Below are positions 7,084-13,469 of a stretch of DNA of 13,469 nt, piece after piece. Both the position numbers and the translations under genes were made by a program. This stretch comes from an uncultured Acetatifactor sp. (GTDB lineage: Bacteria > Bacillota > Clostridia > Lachnospirales > Lachnospiraceae), in contig CAJTSY010000108.1 in the NCBI GenBank assembly GCA_910578995.1, forward strand, positions 1 through 13,469. The letters run 5' to 3'. The notes beneath the pieces were generated by a model. That model had not been told where the DNA came from, made no database searches, and worked only from the letters and a program-made list of their open reading frames with translations. How positions within the stretch are numbered: the stretch's first letter is position 1; each line of letters starts with the position of its first letter.

Positions 7084-7653
7084 ATGAAGAGGACAAGGGC
7101 GGAAGCGGTGATAGAGGCGGTGCTGTTCACCATGGGGGAATCCGTGGAGATCAGCCGTCTGGCCGAGGTGATAGAGACGGACGTGAAGACCACGAAAGAA
7201 ATACTGAAACAGATGGAGGAACGCTATGCGAGGGAGGACCGTGGGATTACCCTGGCCCGTTTTGACAGCGCGGTACAGCTGTGCACCAAGGACGACATGT
7301 ACGAGTACCTGGTTAAAATAGCCAAGACGCCCAGGAAAATGACGCTGACTGACACGGTGTTGGAGACCCTCTCCATCATCGCATACAAACAGCCCGTCAC
7401 CAGGGTGGAGGTGGAGCGTGTCAGGGGAGTCAACTGTGACCATGCCATCAACAAGCTGTTGGAATATGACCTGATCATGGAACTGGGACGTCTGGACGCC
7501 CCGGGCAGGCCGCTGCTTTTCGGCACCACCGAACAGTTCCTGCGCTGCTTCGGCGTGAGAAGCCTGGAGGAGCTGCCGGAGCTGAACCCGGTGCAGGTGG
7601 AGGAATTTAAGCAGCAGGCGGAAGCCGAGGTACAGCTGCAGTTGGAAGTTTAG
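7084..7653 (+). CDS. scpB: Segregation and condensation protein B
   Basis: A 189-residue partner of ScpA that dimerises and binds the central part of the kleisin in the SMC complex. It consists of two winged-helix domains. Recognisable stretches include AVIEAVLFTMGESVEI near the start, the LETLSIIAYKQPVTRVEVE segment and the LLEYDLIMELGRLDAPGRP / LFGTTEQFLRCFG region, highly conserved in ScpB. The ATG at 7084 has GGAAGGG (7071-7077) at 6 bases and gives normal length; a TTG at 7030, overlapping the end of scpA, would add 18 unconserved residues. An imperfect direct repeat begins over its TAG stop. Confidence 0.96.
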   Translation: MKRTRAEAVIEAVLFTMGESVEISRLAEVIETDVKTTKEILKQMEERYAREDRGITLARFDSAVQLCTKDDMYEYLVKIAKTPRKMTLTDTVLETLSIIAYKQPVTRVEVERVRGVNCDHAINKLLEYDLIMELGRLDAPGRPLLFGTTEQFLRCFGVRSLEELPELNPVQVEEFKQQAEAEVQLQLEV

Positions 7654-7722
7654 GGCCGGAATGTATTGCGGACTTGTAGTTGAAAATTTAGAGCCGGGCG
7701 GCATTATGGACTTGCCGTGAAA
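7649..7722 (+). repeat. Imperfect direct repeat starting at the scpB stop codon
   Basis: Copy 1 (7649-7685) and copy 2 (7687-7722) both begin TTTAG, share GCCGG, then GGACTTG, and end TGAAA; about two thirds of positions match with one single-base gap. They look like a tandem duplication of the sequence around the scpB stop that has since diverged. Copy 2 is non-coding. Confidence 0.6.
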
Positions 7723-7780
7723 CATAAAGTGTGCAGACAGCCTCATATACTATTAAAAATCCCGTTGGAAGACTGACACA

Positions 7781-9106
7781 ATGAAAATGTGGATGAAAAA
7801 AATAGCAGGAGGCTTTTTTTGCGTTCTTTTTGGATTGATGGCCGCTGTGGCGCCCGTTCGCGGGGAGGGCATGCAGCTGTACGCCACGGCGGCGGTGCTG
7901 ATGGACGCGGACTCGGGAAGGGTGCTGTACGGAAAAAATGAGGATGCAGTCATGGCCATGGCCAGCACCACCAAGATCATGACCTGCATTATCGTACTGG
8001 AGAGCGTGTCCCAGGATGACGTGGTTACCGTTTCTTCCTATGCCGCATCCATGCCCAAGGTGAAACTCTACATACAAAGGGGGGAGCAGTATACGGTCAG
8101 GGACCTGCTTCATTCCCTGATGTTGGAATCCCACAATGATTCCGCCGTTGCCCTGGCGGAACATGTGGGGAAGCAGTATTTGTCCCCGGAGCTTAAGGCG
8201 AAGGAGACGGCCGACTATACCCTGGAGGAGAGCAAAATGGCAATGGCTGCCTTCGCCGCCTGCATGAACCGGAAGGCGGCGCAGCTGGGCTGTGAAAACA
8301 CATGGTTTATCACGCCAAACGGCCTGGATGCCACGGAGCAGTACACGCTGGAGGATGGCAGCACGGTGGAGAAAGAGCACTGCACCACGGCAAGGGAGCT
8401 GGCCCGGATCCTGTCCTACTGTATCAGGGAATCGGAGAGCAGGGAGGCGTTCCTGGAGATCACCCGTGCCGGAAGCCACGGCTTTTCCGCCAACGGCCGG
8501 AGCTTCTCCTGTACGAACCACAATGCGTTTCTGGGCATGATGGAGGGCGCGCTGACGGGAAAGACCGGCTTTACCAATAAGGCGGGTTACTGCTATGTGG
8601 GGGCCCTGGAGAGGGAGGGACGCACCTTCGTGGTGGCCCTGCTTGCCTGCGGCTGGCCCAACAACAAGGCTTACAAATGGAGCGATACAAGGGAACTGAT
8701 GCAGTACGGCATTGACAATTATTTTTACAAAAGTTTTGACCAGGAGGGGACTGCCTTTGACGAAAGCGTGCTGAAGCCCCTTCCGGTACAGAACGGGCAG
8801 ACAGAGGTTCTGGGGGACCAGGCCTTCGTGACCGTCCGGGTGGAGGAAGGGGGAGAAGCCCGGGAAGACGGAACCGGAAGAAATCTGGAGGGGCTGCTGA
8901 TGCGGGCGGACGAGGCGGTCCGGACCGAATATACCATGGAAGACTGCCTGACGGCCCCCGTGGCCAGCGGCACGCCTGTGGGAAAGGTGGAATATATCCT
9001 GGGGGATACGGTTTACCGCAGGGATATAATCGTTACAGAGGGCGAATTGGGAGCGGTGGATCCGCAGTGGTGCCTGCTGCAGATTCTGGGCAGATTTTTA
9101 TTATAG
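7781..9106 (+). CDS. Secreted D-alanyl-D-alanine carboxypeptidase, second paralogue
   Basis: A 441-residue serine D,D-carboxypeptidase acting on peptidoglycan outside the cell. It has a signal peptide (MKKIAGGFFCVLFGLMAAVA, processing near residues 24-29), nucleophile motif S62-T-T-K65, S117-H-N119 and K261-T-G263. Two insertions relative to the first paralogue surround the middle of the catalytic domain (about 130-150 and 185-200, the second containing EDGSTVEKEH). The C-terminal PBP5-like beta domain ends in an amphipathic WCLLQILGRFLL anchor. The ribosome site is weak (GGAAG 11-12 bases upstream of ATG 7781); ATGs at 7787 and 7793 are alternatives. No good promoter is visible in the 127 bases after scpB, so it may be cotranscribed with scpAB. 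In Bacillus a carboxypeptidase gene also lies close to scpAB; a link to sporulation is only inference. Confidence 0.92.
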   Translation: MKMWMKKIAGGFFCVLFGLMAAVAPVRGEGMQLYATAAVLMDADSGRVLYGKNEDAVMAMASTTKIMTCIIVLESVSQDDVVTVSSYAASMPKVKLYIQRGEQYTVRDLLHSLMLESHNDSAVALAEHVGKQYLSPELKAKETADYTLEESKMAMAAFAACMNRKAAQLGCENTWFITPNGLDATEQYTLEDGSTVEKEHCTTARELARILSYCIRESESREAFLEITRAGSHGFSANGRSFSCTNHNAFLGMMEGALTGKTGFTNKAGYCYVGALEREGRTFVVALLACGWPNNKAYKWSDTRELMQYGIDNYFYKSFDQEGTAFDESVLKPLPVQNGQTEVLGDQAFVTVRVEEGGEAREDGTGRNLEGLLMRADEAVRTEYTMEDCLTAPVASGTPVGKVEYILGDTVYRRDIIVTEGELGAVDPQWCLLQILGRFLL

Positions 9107-9148
9107 ATCTGTGATAATGGAGGGGCCCTTTCCAATGAACTGATTTTC

Positions 9149-9178
9149 GGCAGGAAACGGCCGGATGGCCATCCTGCC
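9149..9178 (+). terminator. Hairpin after the second carboxypeptidase gene
   Basis: GGCAGGA (9149-9155) pairs with TCCTGCC (9172-9178), and an inner GGCC-GGAT-GGCC stem can stack on it. The downstream sequence (TCAACTTCTG) is T-rich but not a clean T-run, so termination efficiency is uncertain. Confidence 0.5.
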
Positions 9179-9200
9179 TCAACTTCTGATTCCACGTGTG

Positions 9201-9227
9201 TTGGCGCATACGAAATTATGGTATAAT
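9201..9227 (+). promoter_or_regulatory. Extended -10 promoter for the HTH regulator
   Basis: A perfect TATAAT (9222-9227) is preceded by TG one base upstream (9219-9220), an extended -10 element. The -35 is poor: TTGGCG (9201-9206) would leave only 15 bp, TGTTGG (9199-9204) 17 bp. A CACGTG palindrome lies just upstream (9193-9198). Start expected near 9234. Confidence 0.65.
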
Positions 9228-9283
9228 CTTAGGAAAAAATGGCCGTTATGGGTGACAGGAAAAGAGACTGGGAGGAAATGTAA

Positions 9284-10906
9284 TTGAACAGGGACGAAAG
9301 AATACAGTTTGCGGGTTATATCGGCATGCTGCGGGAGAAGCGGAATATCACGGTGAACCAGCTTACGGAAGGTCTGTGCGGGGAAAGGGCTGCCAGGCTT
9401 ATCGTGCAGGGGAAGCGGAGTACGGGCAGGCCGCTGCGGGAAGCGCTTCTGGGGCGCCTGGGCGTAGGGGCGGAGGACTATGAATGCTACCTGGGCAGTG
9501 AGGAATATGCCCAGTGGAAGATGCAGGAGAGAACCCTTCACTGCATTGCATATGAAAAGACAGGGCAGGCGGAGGAGACTCTGGAAAAGTATCATGAACT
9601 TTACTGCGAGCAGGGCGGAGGGAAAAATCACGCCGGGGAAATCGAAAGGAAACTGAACCGGCAGTTTTACCTCAGCATGTTGGCGCAGATACAGCGTCGC
9701 CAGGGGAAGGAAGCAGCTTCCAGAGAAGGTACTTTTACTTCCCTTATGGAGGAAGCGCTGAGTCTGACAGTTCCTGAACCGGAGAAAAAGCCGCTCTCAG
9801 AACTGGCGCTGTCTGTCAGGGAACTGAACCTGATTCTGGAGCTTGAGCGCTGCCGGAAGAACGGCAGAAAAGGCTTACTTTCCGGAGAGCGTCCGGAACG
9901 GTACAGGGAAGTGGTCGCATACATAACATCCGGAAGACTGGACCGGCGGGGAATGGCAAAGCTATATCCGAAGGCGGTCTTTTTCCTGTGCAGATGCCTG
10001 ATGGAGGAGTATGGGGCAGAGGAAGAGGAGACGGATTCCGAAACACGGAAAAAATATACGGAACTTTTTACGTATTGCAACAGAGCGCTTGAAATGTTAC
10101 GGGATAACGGCAGGATGTATTTTCTGTGGGAAATTCTGGACATGAGGGAGCGGTTGTTCGATAAATTGGAGAAGCTTCCCGGCAGCAGAAGGGGCCGGGG
10201 TGAAGGAGGGGATGCCTTTCTTCGGCTGCAGCAGGAAAATGCCCGGTGGAAACAGGCGCTGGAGGATGTTTATGCACAGTTTCGGGTACCGAAGGAAACC
10301 GTGGATGACTGTTGGCTGTACAGGACGAAAGGGATCAGCTGTACCAATGAGGTAATCCGGATCCGCAGCAGGATGCTAGGCATCGGGGCAGGGGAACTGT
10401 GCGAAGGAGTCTGTGATATCAGGACATTGTACAGAATCAGAAACGGCAAAGTATCCCCGCAGCGCTGGGTGACGGAAAGGCTGTTTGAGAAGTTGGGACT
10501 GTTCGGAGAGTTGGTCAGGACTGAACTTGTGACGGGGGTTCCGGAGGCCAGGGAGCTGATGGAGAGGCTGCGGGAATCTATGAACGGACAGCACTGGGAG
10601 GAAGCAGAGGAGATGTTGGAGCGGTTAAAACAGTTGGTATCCATGGATATCACCTGCAACAGACAGGCTTTGCAGCGCCAGGAAGTGCTGCTTAGTTGGG
10701 CAAAAAAGGAGATTGACAAGGCGGAATGCAGCAGGAGGCTTCGGGAAGTGTTGGAATTAACGCTGCCTTATAAGGCATTCCTTGCGCCGGGGGAGAAGTA
10801 CTTAACACATGAAGAACAGTCATGTATACGAAATATGATGGCGGGAATGGATAAGGAGGGCGAAGAATTCCAGACATGCCTGCAGCGCTTTGAGGAGATA
10901 TACTAG
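9284..10906 (+). CDS. Large regulator with two tandem HTH-helical modules (RRNPP-like), ending at an in-frame TAG
   Basis: A 540-residue protein, probably a cytoplasmic DNA-binding regulator. HTH-1 spans about residues 10-62, followed by a helical, TPR-like region (75-300); HTH-2 spans about 355-408, followed by a similar helical region. The HTH copies align without gaps at an offset of 345 residues: L27/L372, E29/E374, G30/G375, C32/C377, R35/R380, I40/I385, G43/G388, K44/K389, S46/S391, R49/R394, L59/L404 and G60/G405 are identical. The start is TTG at 9284, directly after an in-frame TAA, with GGGAGGA (9270-9276) at 7 bases; the next ATG would cut into HTH-1. Translation stops at TAG 10904-10906, but the same frame stays open to 11263 with related sequence. 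HTH plus helical repeats recalls peptide-sensing RRNPP regulators (Rgg, PlcR); the assignment is by architecture only. Confidence 0.75.
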   Translation: MNRDERIQFAGYIGMLREKRNITVNQLTEGLCGERAARLIVQGKRSTGRPLREALLGRLGVGAEDYECYLGSEEYAQWKMQERTLHCIAYEKTGQAEETLEKYHELYCEQGGGKNHAGEIERKLNRQFYLSMLAQIQRRQGKEAASREGTFTSLMEEALSLTVPEPEKKPLSELALSVRELNLILELERCRKNGRKGLLSGERPERYREVVAYITSGRLDRRGMAKLYPKAVFFLCRCLMEEYGAEEEETDSETRKKYTELFTYCNRALEMLRDNGRMYFLWEILDMRERLFDKLEKLPGSRRGRGEGGDAFLRLQQENARWKQALEDVYAQFRVPKETVDDCWLYRTKGISCTNEVIRIRSRMLGIGAGELCEGVCDIRTLYRIRNGKVSPQRWVTERLFEKLGLFGELVRTELVTGVPEARELMERLRESMNGQHWEEAEEMLERLKQLVSMDITCNRQALQRQEVLLSWAKKEIDKAECSRRLREVLELTLPYKAFLAPGEKYLTHEEQSCIRNMMAGMDKEGEEFQTCLQRFEEIY

Positions 10907-10936
10907 CCTGTCATTGACAGGGAAGAACTGGAAAAT

Positions 10937-11263
10937 GTGGACGGGATGTATGAATTTGTCATGATTTATGTGAGAAGCCAGTGGGGAAACAGAGGGGAGT
11001 ACAATAAGGCGGATAAGCACAGCCTGAATATCATAGAGGGATGCCTCAGAAACAGAAGATTGTGGGCTCTGCATGACAGCTTGTATGACCGTTGGTGGAA
11101 CCATGCAGAGAGAAGGAAAAGAGGCATCCCTACAGATATTGTCTTAGATGATGAGCGGGAACTGAATCAATGTATCCGGCTTGGTGAATTGGCACGGAGC
11201 CATAGTGTATCCTTTTATCAGGAGAAGCTGAAGGTGTTGGCAGGCAACCATAATTCAGGATAA
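10937..11263 (+). CDS. C-terminal part of the same regulator, separated by the TAG codon
   Basis: Up to 108 residues (GTG at 10937; ATG at 10946 also possible) in exactly the same frame as the upstream regulator, with no stop from 10907 to the TAA at 11261. It contains GMYEFVMIYV, a helical stretch ending CLRNRRLWALHDSLYDR, and ELNQCIRLGELA. The NIIEGCLRNRRLWALHDSLYDR part resembles RALEMLRDNGRMYFLWEILDMR (residues 267-288) of the first module, so it completes the second module. Neither start has a well-spaced ribosome site, although AGGGAAG (10919-10925) is 11 bases before the GTG. It may be a dead fragment, a separately translated piece, or reached by read-through. The 3' end overlaps the convergent secreted-peptide gene by 9 bases. 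Confidence 0.55.
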   Translation: MDGMYEFVMIYVRSQWGNRGEYNKADKHSLNIIEGCLRNRRLWALHDSLYDRWWNHAERRKRGIPTDIVLDDERELNQCIRLGELARSHSVSFYQEKLKVLAGNHNSG

Positions 11264-11494
11264 CGTTGAAGTAATTTTCTCATTATTCTCATCGTTATCA
11301 TTCATCGGTGAAATCCCGGGTTCTTCATCATTGACTCCCTCATTTTCAGGCGCTTCAATCACCTGACTGCCGATGATATTGTCCGGCGAAGGGAGCCTTG
11401 GAACCCCGGGAACCGGGACTGCGATGGAGAATGCCGCGCATGCCATTGCAGTGGCTGTCAATTTGAGAAACTGTTTTAAAATGATGTTTTTCAT
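11255..11494 (-). CDS. Small secreted propeptide, 79 residues, candidate signalling peptide precursor
   Basis: A 79-residue protein with a Sec signal peptide: basic start MKNIILKQFLK, hydrophobic core with LTATAMACAAFSIAV, and a plausible cleavage after SIA (residue 25 or so). The mature part is short, begins VPVPGVPRLPSP, and is then acidic and Asn/Asp/Glu-rich, ending EKITSTLS. No enzyme or binding motif is seen. Translation signals are excellent: GGAGGA on the minus strand (complement of 11503-11508) with 8 bases to the ATG, and a good promoter further upstream. It is convergent with the HTH regulator, overlapping its distal reading frame by 9 bases. Small exported peptides beside RRNPP-like regulators are often precursors of signalling peptides; that role here is inference. 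AMAC could be a poor lipobox, so a lipopeptide is a weaker alternative. Confidence 0.75.
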   Translation of the reverse strand: MKNIILKQFLKLTATAMACAAFSIAVPVPGVPRLPSPDNIIGSQVIEAPENEGVNDEEPGISPMNDNDENNEKITSTLS

Positions 11495-11528
11495 GGGTTT
11501 TGTCCTCCGTGTAAAAGTATTATTATTT

Positions 11529-11557
11529 ATTATCGCTTTTTTTCAGGAGGATGACAA
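11529..11557 (-). promoter_or_regulatory. Promoter of the secreted propeptide gene
   Basis: On the minus strand TTGTCA (-35, complement of 11552-11557) and GATAAT (-10, complement of 11529-11534) are separated by 17 bp, each one mismatch from consensus. The start would be near 11522, giving a leader of about 28 nt. The -35 overlaps the outer edge of the long inverted repeat at 11554-11620. Confidence 0.65.
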
Positions 11558-11620
11558 GTGACAAACCTGTTCCTTTTTGCGGTGTTTTTTCTAAAAAAAG
11601 GGAACAGCTTTGTCACTTGT
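11554..11620. repeat. Long inverted repeat (20-bp arms, one mismatch), REP/MITE-like
   Basis: The left arm 11554-11573 (starts ACAAGTGACAAA, ends CTGTTCC) is the reverse complement of the right arm 11601-11620 (starts GGAACAG, ends TTTGTCACTTGT) except at one position. The 27-base centre is T-rich on the left and A-rich on the right (TTTTT and AAAAAAA), so the stem may extend further. Neither side is followed at once by a T-run. The GTGACAAA...TTTGTCAC ends recall dispersed palindromic REP-type repeats in Clostridia; this is from memory. It sits between the divergent peptide and ABC genes, and could also act as an operator. Confidence 0.85.
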
Positions 11621-11643
11621 AGGGGCGTGGAGAGAATGATATT

Positions 11644-11699
11644 CTATATGTGTAAGCTTTCTATGAATCAGGGGGTTCTGCTGTATACTGTACATATAG
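11644..11699. promoter_or_regulatory. Inverted 8-mers and possible -10 upstream of the third ABC exporter
   Basis: CTATATGT (11644-11651) and ACATATAG (11692-11699) are perfect inverse copies about 48 bp apart. Between them lies TATACT (11684-11689), a plausible -10 with no recognisable -35 at 17 bp. The rest of 11621-11754 holds no gene. A promoter with a poor -35 and flanking dyad would suit activator control, but this is speculative. Confidence 0.3.
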
Positions 11700-11754
11700 G
11701 GTATTAAAATATAGTTGGTTTTGTGAAAAGATTAGTTAACGAAAGGCATAGAAT

Positions 11755-13389
11755 ATGTTTAGGTACGTGAAAAGGCATTGCGTATTGGCACTGTTGGCAT
11801 TGTTTATCAGCATAATTATAAGTGTGATTACAACTGTATCTGTTCTTTTGGAGCGGAATTTGATTGATGCAATCGTCCAGGGAGATATGGAGAGTTTTCG
11901 AAAATTGTTTTGGTATGTTTTTCTTATAATTTTGGCGACAGGAATCGCATATTATTTAAGCGCGCTGATAGAGAATAAATTTAAAACCAGATTTGAAGAA
12001 GACCTGCGCGGTGACTTATACAACGGGATTATGAGGAAAGGTATTGCGGACTTTCAGAAACAGGATACGGCGGAATACCTTTCTATGATGAGCAATGATG
12101 TCAATACTTTGACTACAAATTTCACTTCGCCCATATGGGGATTGATTCGGGGAGGCGCAGATATCCTGCTTTCGCTGTTGATCATGGTAATATATAGTCC
12201 ATTTCTGACAGGGATGGCAATTCTATCCTCTATTCTTTCTTTTTTGATTCCTCAAATGCTTACCAGGCAGATTAGGAAGAGATTGGTGGAGAAAACGGTA
12301 TGTGAAGCGGAGTTATCTTTGCGTATGAAGGAAGCGCTGAATGGGCATGATGTCATATCTGCTTATGGAGTTCTTGATAAGGTACGTATCCGCTTTTTGA
12401 AGGTAAATAAAGCGTTAGAAGATGCGATTTACAGGCTTTCATTGCTTTTATCTATGCTGAAGAACTGTTCCCAGGTGGTGGGAAAAGGGATTAAGATGCT
12501 TACTTTTGTGATTGCGGGAGGGATGGCGGTCAAAGGGAAAATCAGTATAGGAACAGTTCTTTTGTTTGTAACCCTGTATGGTTTCTTTAATGGAGGAATC
12601 ATGCTGTTTTCCCAACTTGTTCCATTGTTGAAGGGCAGCAGGCCTATAAAGGACAAGCTGATTTCCATTATTGATGATGTTGATGATATATTTGTTGGTA
12701 GCATTAGACCTTCATTTTCCCGTGAAATTCGTGTTGTGGATTTGAAATTTCGATACCAGGAAGAGTTTCCAGTATTAACAGGGTATGACCTGACCATATG
12801 TAAAGGTGAAAAGCTAGCCTTGGTGGGGGCAAGTGGTTGCGGAAAATCAACCTTTGTCAAACTGCTGAGTGGAAATTATAGTAATTACCAGGGAGAAATT
12901 TTCTACGATGGTGTTGAATTAAGGCAGCTTGATGTTTTTGAATTGCGGAAAAAGGTGATGGTTATTCACCAAAAGACTCATCTCTTCAATGATACGATAC
13001 GCTATAATATATGTCTGGGAGAAAGTTTTGGAAAAGATGATTTTGATAATGCGTTAAAGCTGAGCGGAGTGGATAAATTTCTTCCTTATATTACGGGTGG
13101 ACTGGATGGAAATTGTGGGGAAGACGGCGCAAATCTATCCGGAGGGCAGAAGCAGCGAATCGCTTTGGCAAGAGCTTTGATACGGGGCATTGATTTTCTA
13201 ATACTAGATGAAGGAGTGTCTGCCATTGATGTGGCAACTGCTAACGAAATAGAGCAAGAACTGCTGAATATGAAAAACCTGACATTACTTACAGTAACAC
13301 ATCGGATCAAGGATGGTCTCCTAGAACAGTATGATAAAGTTCTGGTGATGGAGCAGGGGAAAATTATACACAGAGAGGGGGAAAGCTAA
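11755..13389 (+). CDS. ABC exporter half-transporter (TMD-NBD fusion), MsbA/LmrA-like
   Basis: A 544-residue exporter with a canonical N-terminal six-helix membrane domain (hydrophobic segments near 10-32, 51-71, 128-149, 150-167, 246-258, 264-290) and a complete NBD: A-loop Tyr334, Walker A GASGCGKST (358-366), Q-loop Gln406, signature LSGGQ (461-465), Walker B FLILDE (481-486), D-loop SAID and H-loop His516. All catalytic residues are present. GAAAGG lies 8 bases before the ATG. It is divergent from the secreted-peptide gene, and the next reading frame starts 2 bases after its stop, suggesting an operon and possibly a heterodimeric partner. Base composition is more AT-rich than the scpAB block. 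The substrate is unknown; the adjacent propeptide makes a peptide substrate plausible, as inference. Confidence 0.92.
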   Translation: MFRYVKRHCVLALLALFISIIISVITTVSVLLERNLIDAIVQGDMESFRKLFWYVFLIILATGIAYYLSALIENKFKTRFEEDLRGDLYNGIMRKGIADFQKQDTAEYLSMMSNDVNTLTTNFTSPIWGLIRGGADILLSLLIMVIYSPFLTGMAILSSILSFLIPQMLTRQIRKRLVEKTVCEAELSLRMKEALNGHDVISAYGVLDKVRIRFLKVNKALEDAIYRLSLLLSMLKNCSQVVGKGIKMLTFVIAGGMAVKGKISIGTVLLFVTLYGFFNGGIMLFSQLVPLLKGSRPIKDKLISIIDDVDDIFVGSIRPSFSREIRVVDLKFRYQEEFPVLTGYDLTICKGEKLALVGASGCGKSTFVKLLSGNYSNYQGEIFYDGVELRQLDVFELRKKVMVIHQKTHLFNDTIRYNICLGESFGKDDFDNALKLSGVDKFLPYITGGLDGNCGEDGANLSGGQKQRIALARALIRGIDFLILDEGVSAIDVATANEIEQELLNMKNLTLLTVTHRIKDGLLEQYDKVLVMEQGKIIHREGES

Positions 13390-13391
13390 TA

Positions 13392-13469
13392 ATGAAAAAA
13401 TTTTTAAAGTTATGGGAAGGGTGCCGTATGATGAATGTATGTGGTGTCAATATTATTGGGTGCCCGGAT
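13392..13469 (+). CDS. Start of a downstream gene, possibly a second ABC exporter subunit (3' end outside window)
   Basis: An ATG two bases after the exporter stop, preceded by GAGAGGGGG at about 11 bases, opens a frame that runs to the end of the window: MKKFLKLWEGCRMM and then NVCGVNIIGCPD. MKKFLKLW-type starts are common in ABC exporter half-transporters, and tandem pairs are frequent, but only 26 residues are visible. Identity is a guess; the gene itself is likely from its spacing and ribosome site. Confidence 0.5.
   Translation, partial: MKKFLKLWEGCRMMNVCGVNIIGCPD

Noticed and set aside
7712..7751. TTGCCG with TATACT as a promoter for the second carboxypeptidase
   Set aside because: The spacing is 28 bp, too long for a sigma-A promoter, and no better -35 lies 16-18 bp upstream.
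6862..8521. Minus-strand frames of 294 and 277 codons
   Set aside because: They are antisense to scpA/scpB and the second carboxypeptidase, which have complete conserved motifs; the antisense products show only composition bias.
9278..9283. ATG-TAA start-stop pair just before the regulator's TTG start
   Set aside because: The spacing from the ribosome site (one base) is too short for initiation; probably chance, though it could be tested for an effect on TTG use.
11373..11561. Plus-strand 62-codon frame
   Set aside because: Antisense to the secreted propeptide gene, which has a far better ribosome site, promoter and signal peptide.
11551..11622. Short frame beginning MTSDKPVPFCGVF behind AGGAGG
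   Set aside because: The AGGAGG abuts the ATG with no spacing, and the frame is simply the inverted repeat read through.

Overview
The window looks like chromosomal DNA from a Gram-positive anaerobe of the Clostridia, most likely Lachnospiraceae. This is inferred from strong GGAGG-type ribosome binding sites, consensus sigma-A promoters, a 58-residue bS21 protein, the scpA-scpB pair flanked by D-Ala-D-Ala carboxypeptidases, and a mix of GC-richer housekeeping and AT-richer accessory segments. No RNA gene, transposase or CRISPR array was seen.

Layout. (1) 1-3544 is an accessory operon. It holds the 3' end of an AT-rich gene whose product ends in a CxxCxxxxC cluster (possibly the tail of a radical SAM/SPASM peptide maturase), followed by two translationally coupled half-size ABC exporters. 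The second exporter is unusual: a degenerate last membrane segment, no Q-loop glutamine, and an 18-bp tandem repeat in its linker. (2) 3645-3967 is a self-contained rpsU unit with a strong promoter, a structured leader and a terminator. (3) 4030-9106 is a GC-rich housekeeping block: a secreted D,D-carboxypeptidase, a membrane-anchored metallophosphoesterase, scpA and scpB (kleisin and its partner in the SMC complex) behind their own promoter, and a second D,D-carboxypeptidase. (4) 9200-13469 is a second accessory region: a large helix-turn-helix/helical-repeat regulator made of two copies of the same module and cut by an in-frame TAG; a convergent 79-residue secreted peptide gene; a long inverted repeat overlapping that gene's promoter; and a divergent ABC exporter followed by the first codons of another gene.

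How the genes may work together. The housekeeping block covers ribosome assembly, peptidoglycan trimming and chromosome segregation. The most interesting part is region 4. Its arrangement of regulator, Sec-exported propeptide and ABC exporter resembles peptide-sensing (RRNPP-type) cassettes, but the regulator architecture (two HTH-helical modules in tandem, gapless 345-residue offset between the two HTH regions) is not one I recognise as described. The amber codon means it is decaying, works as two pieces, or is read through. These functional links are inference from layout and motifs; no database search was possible.
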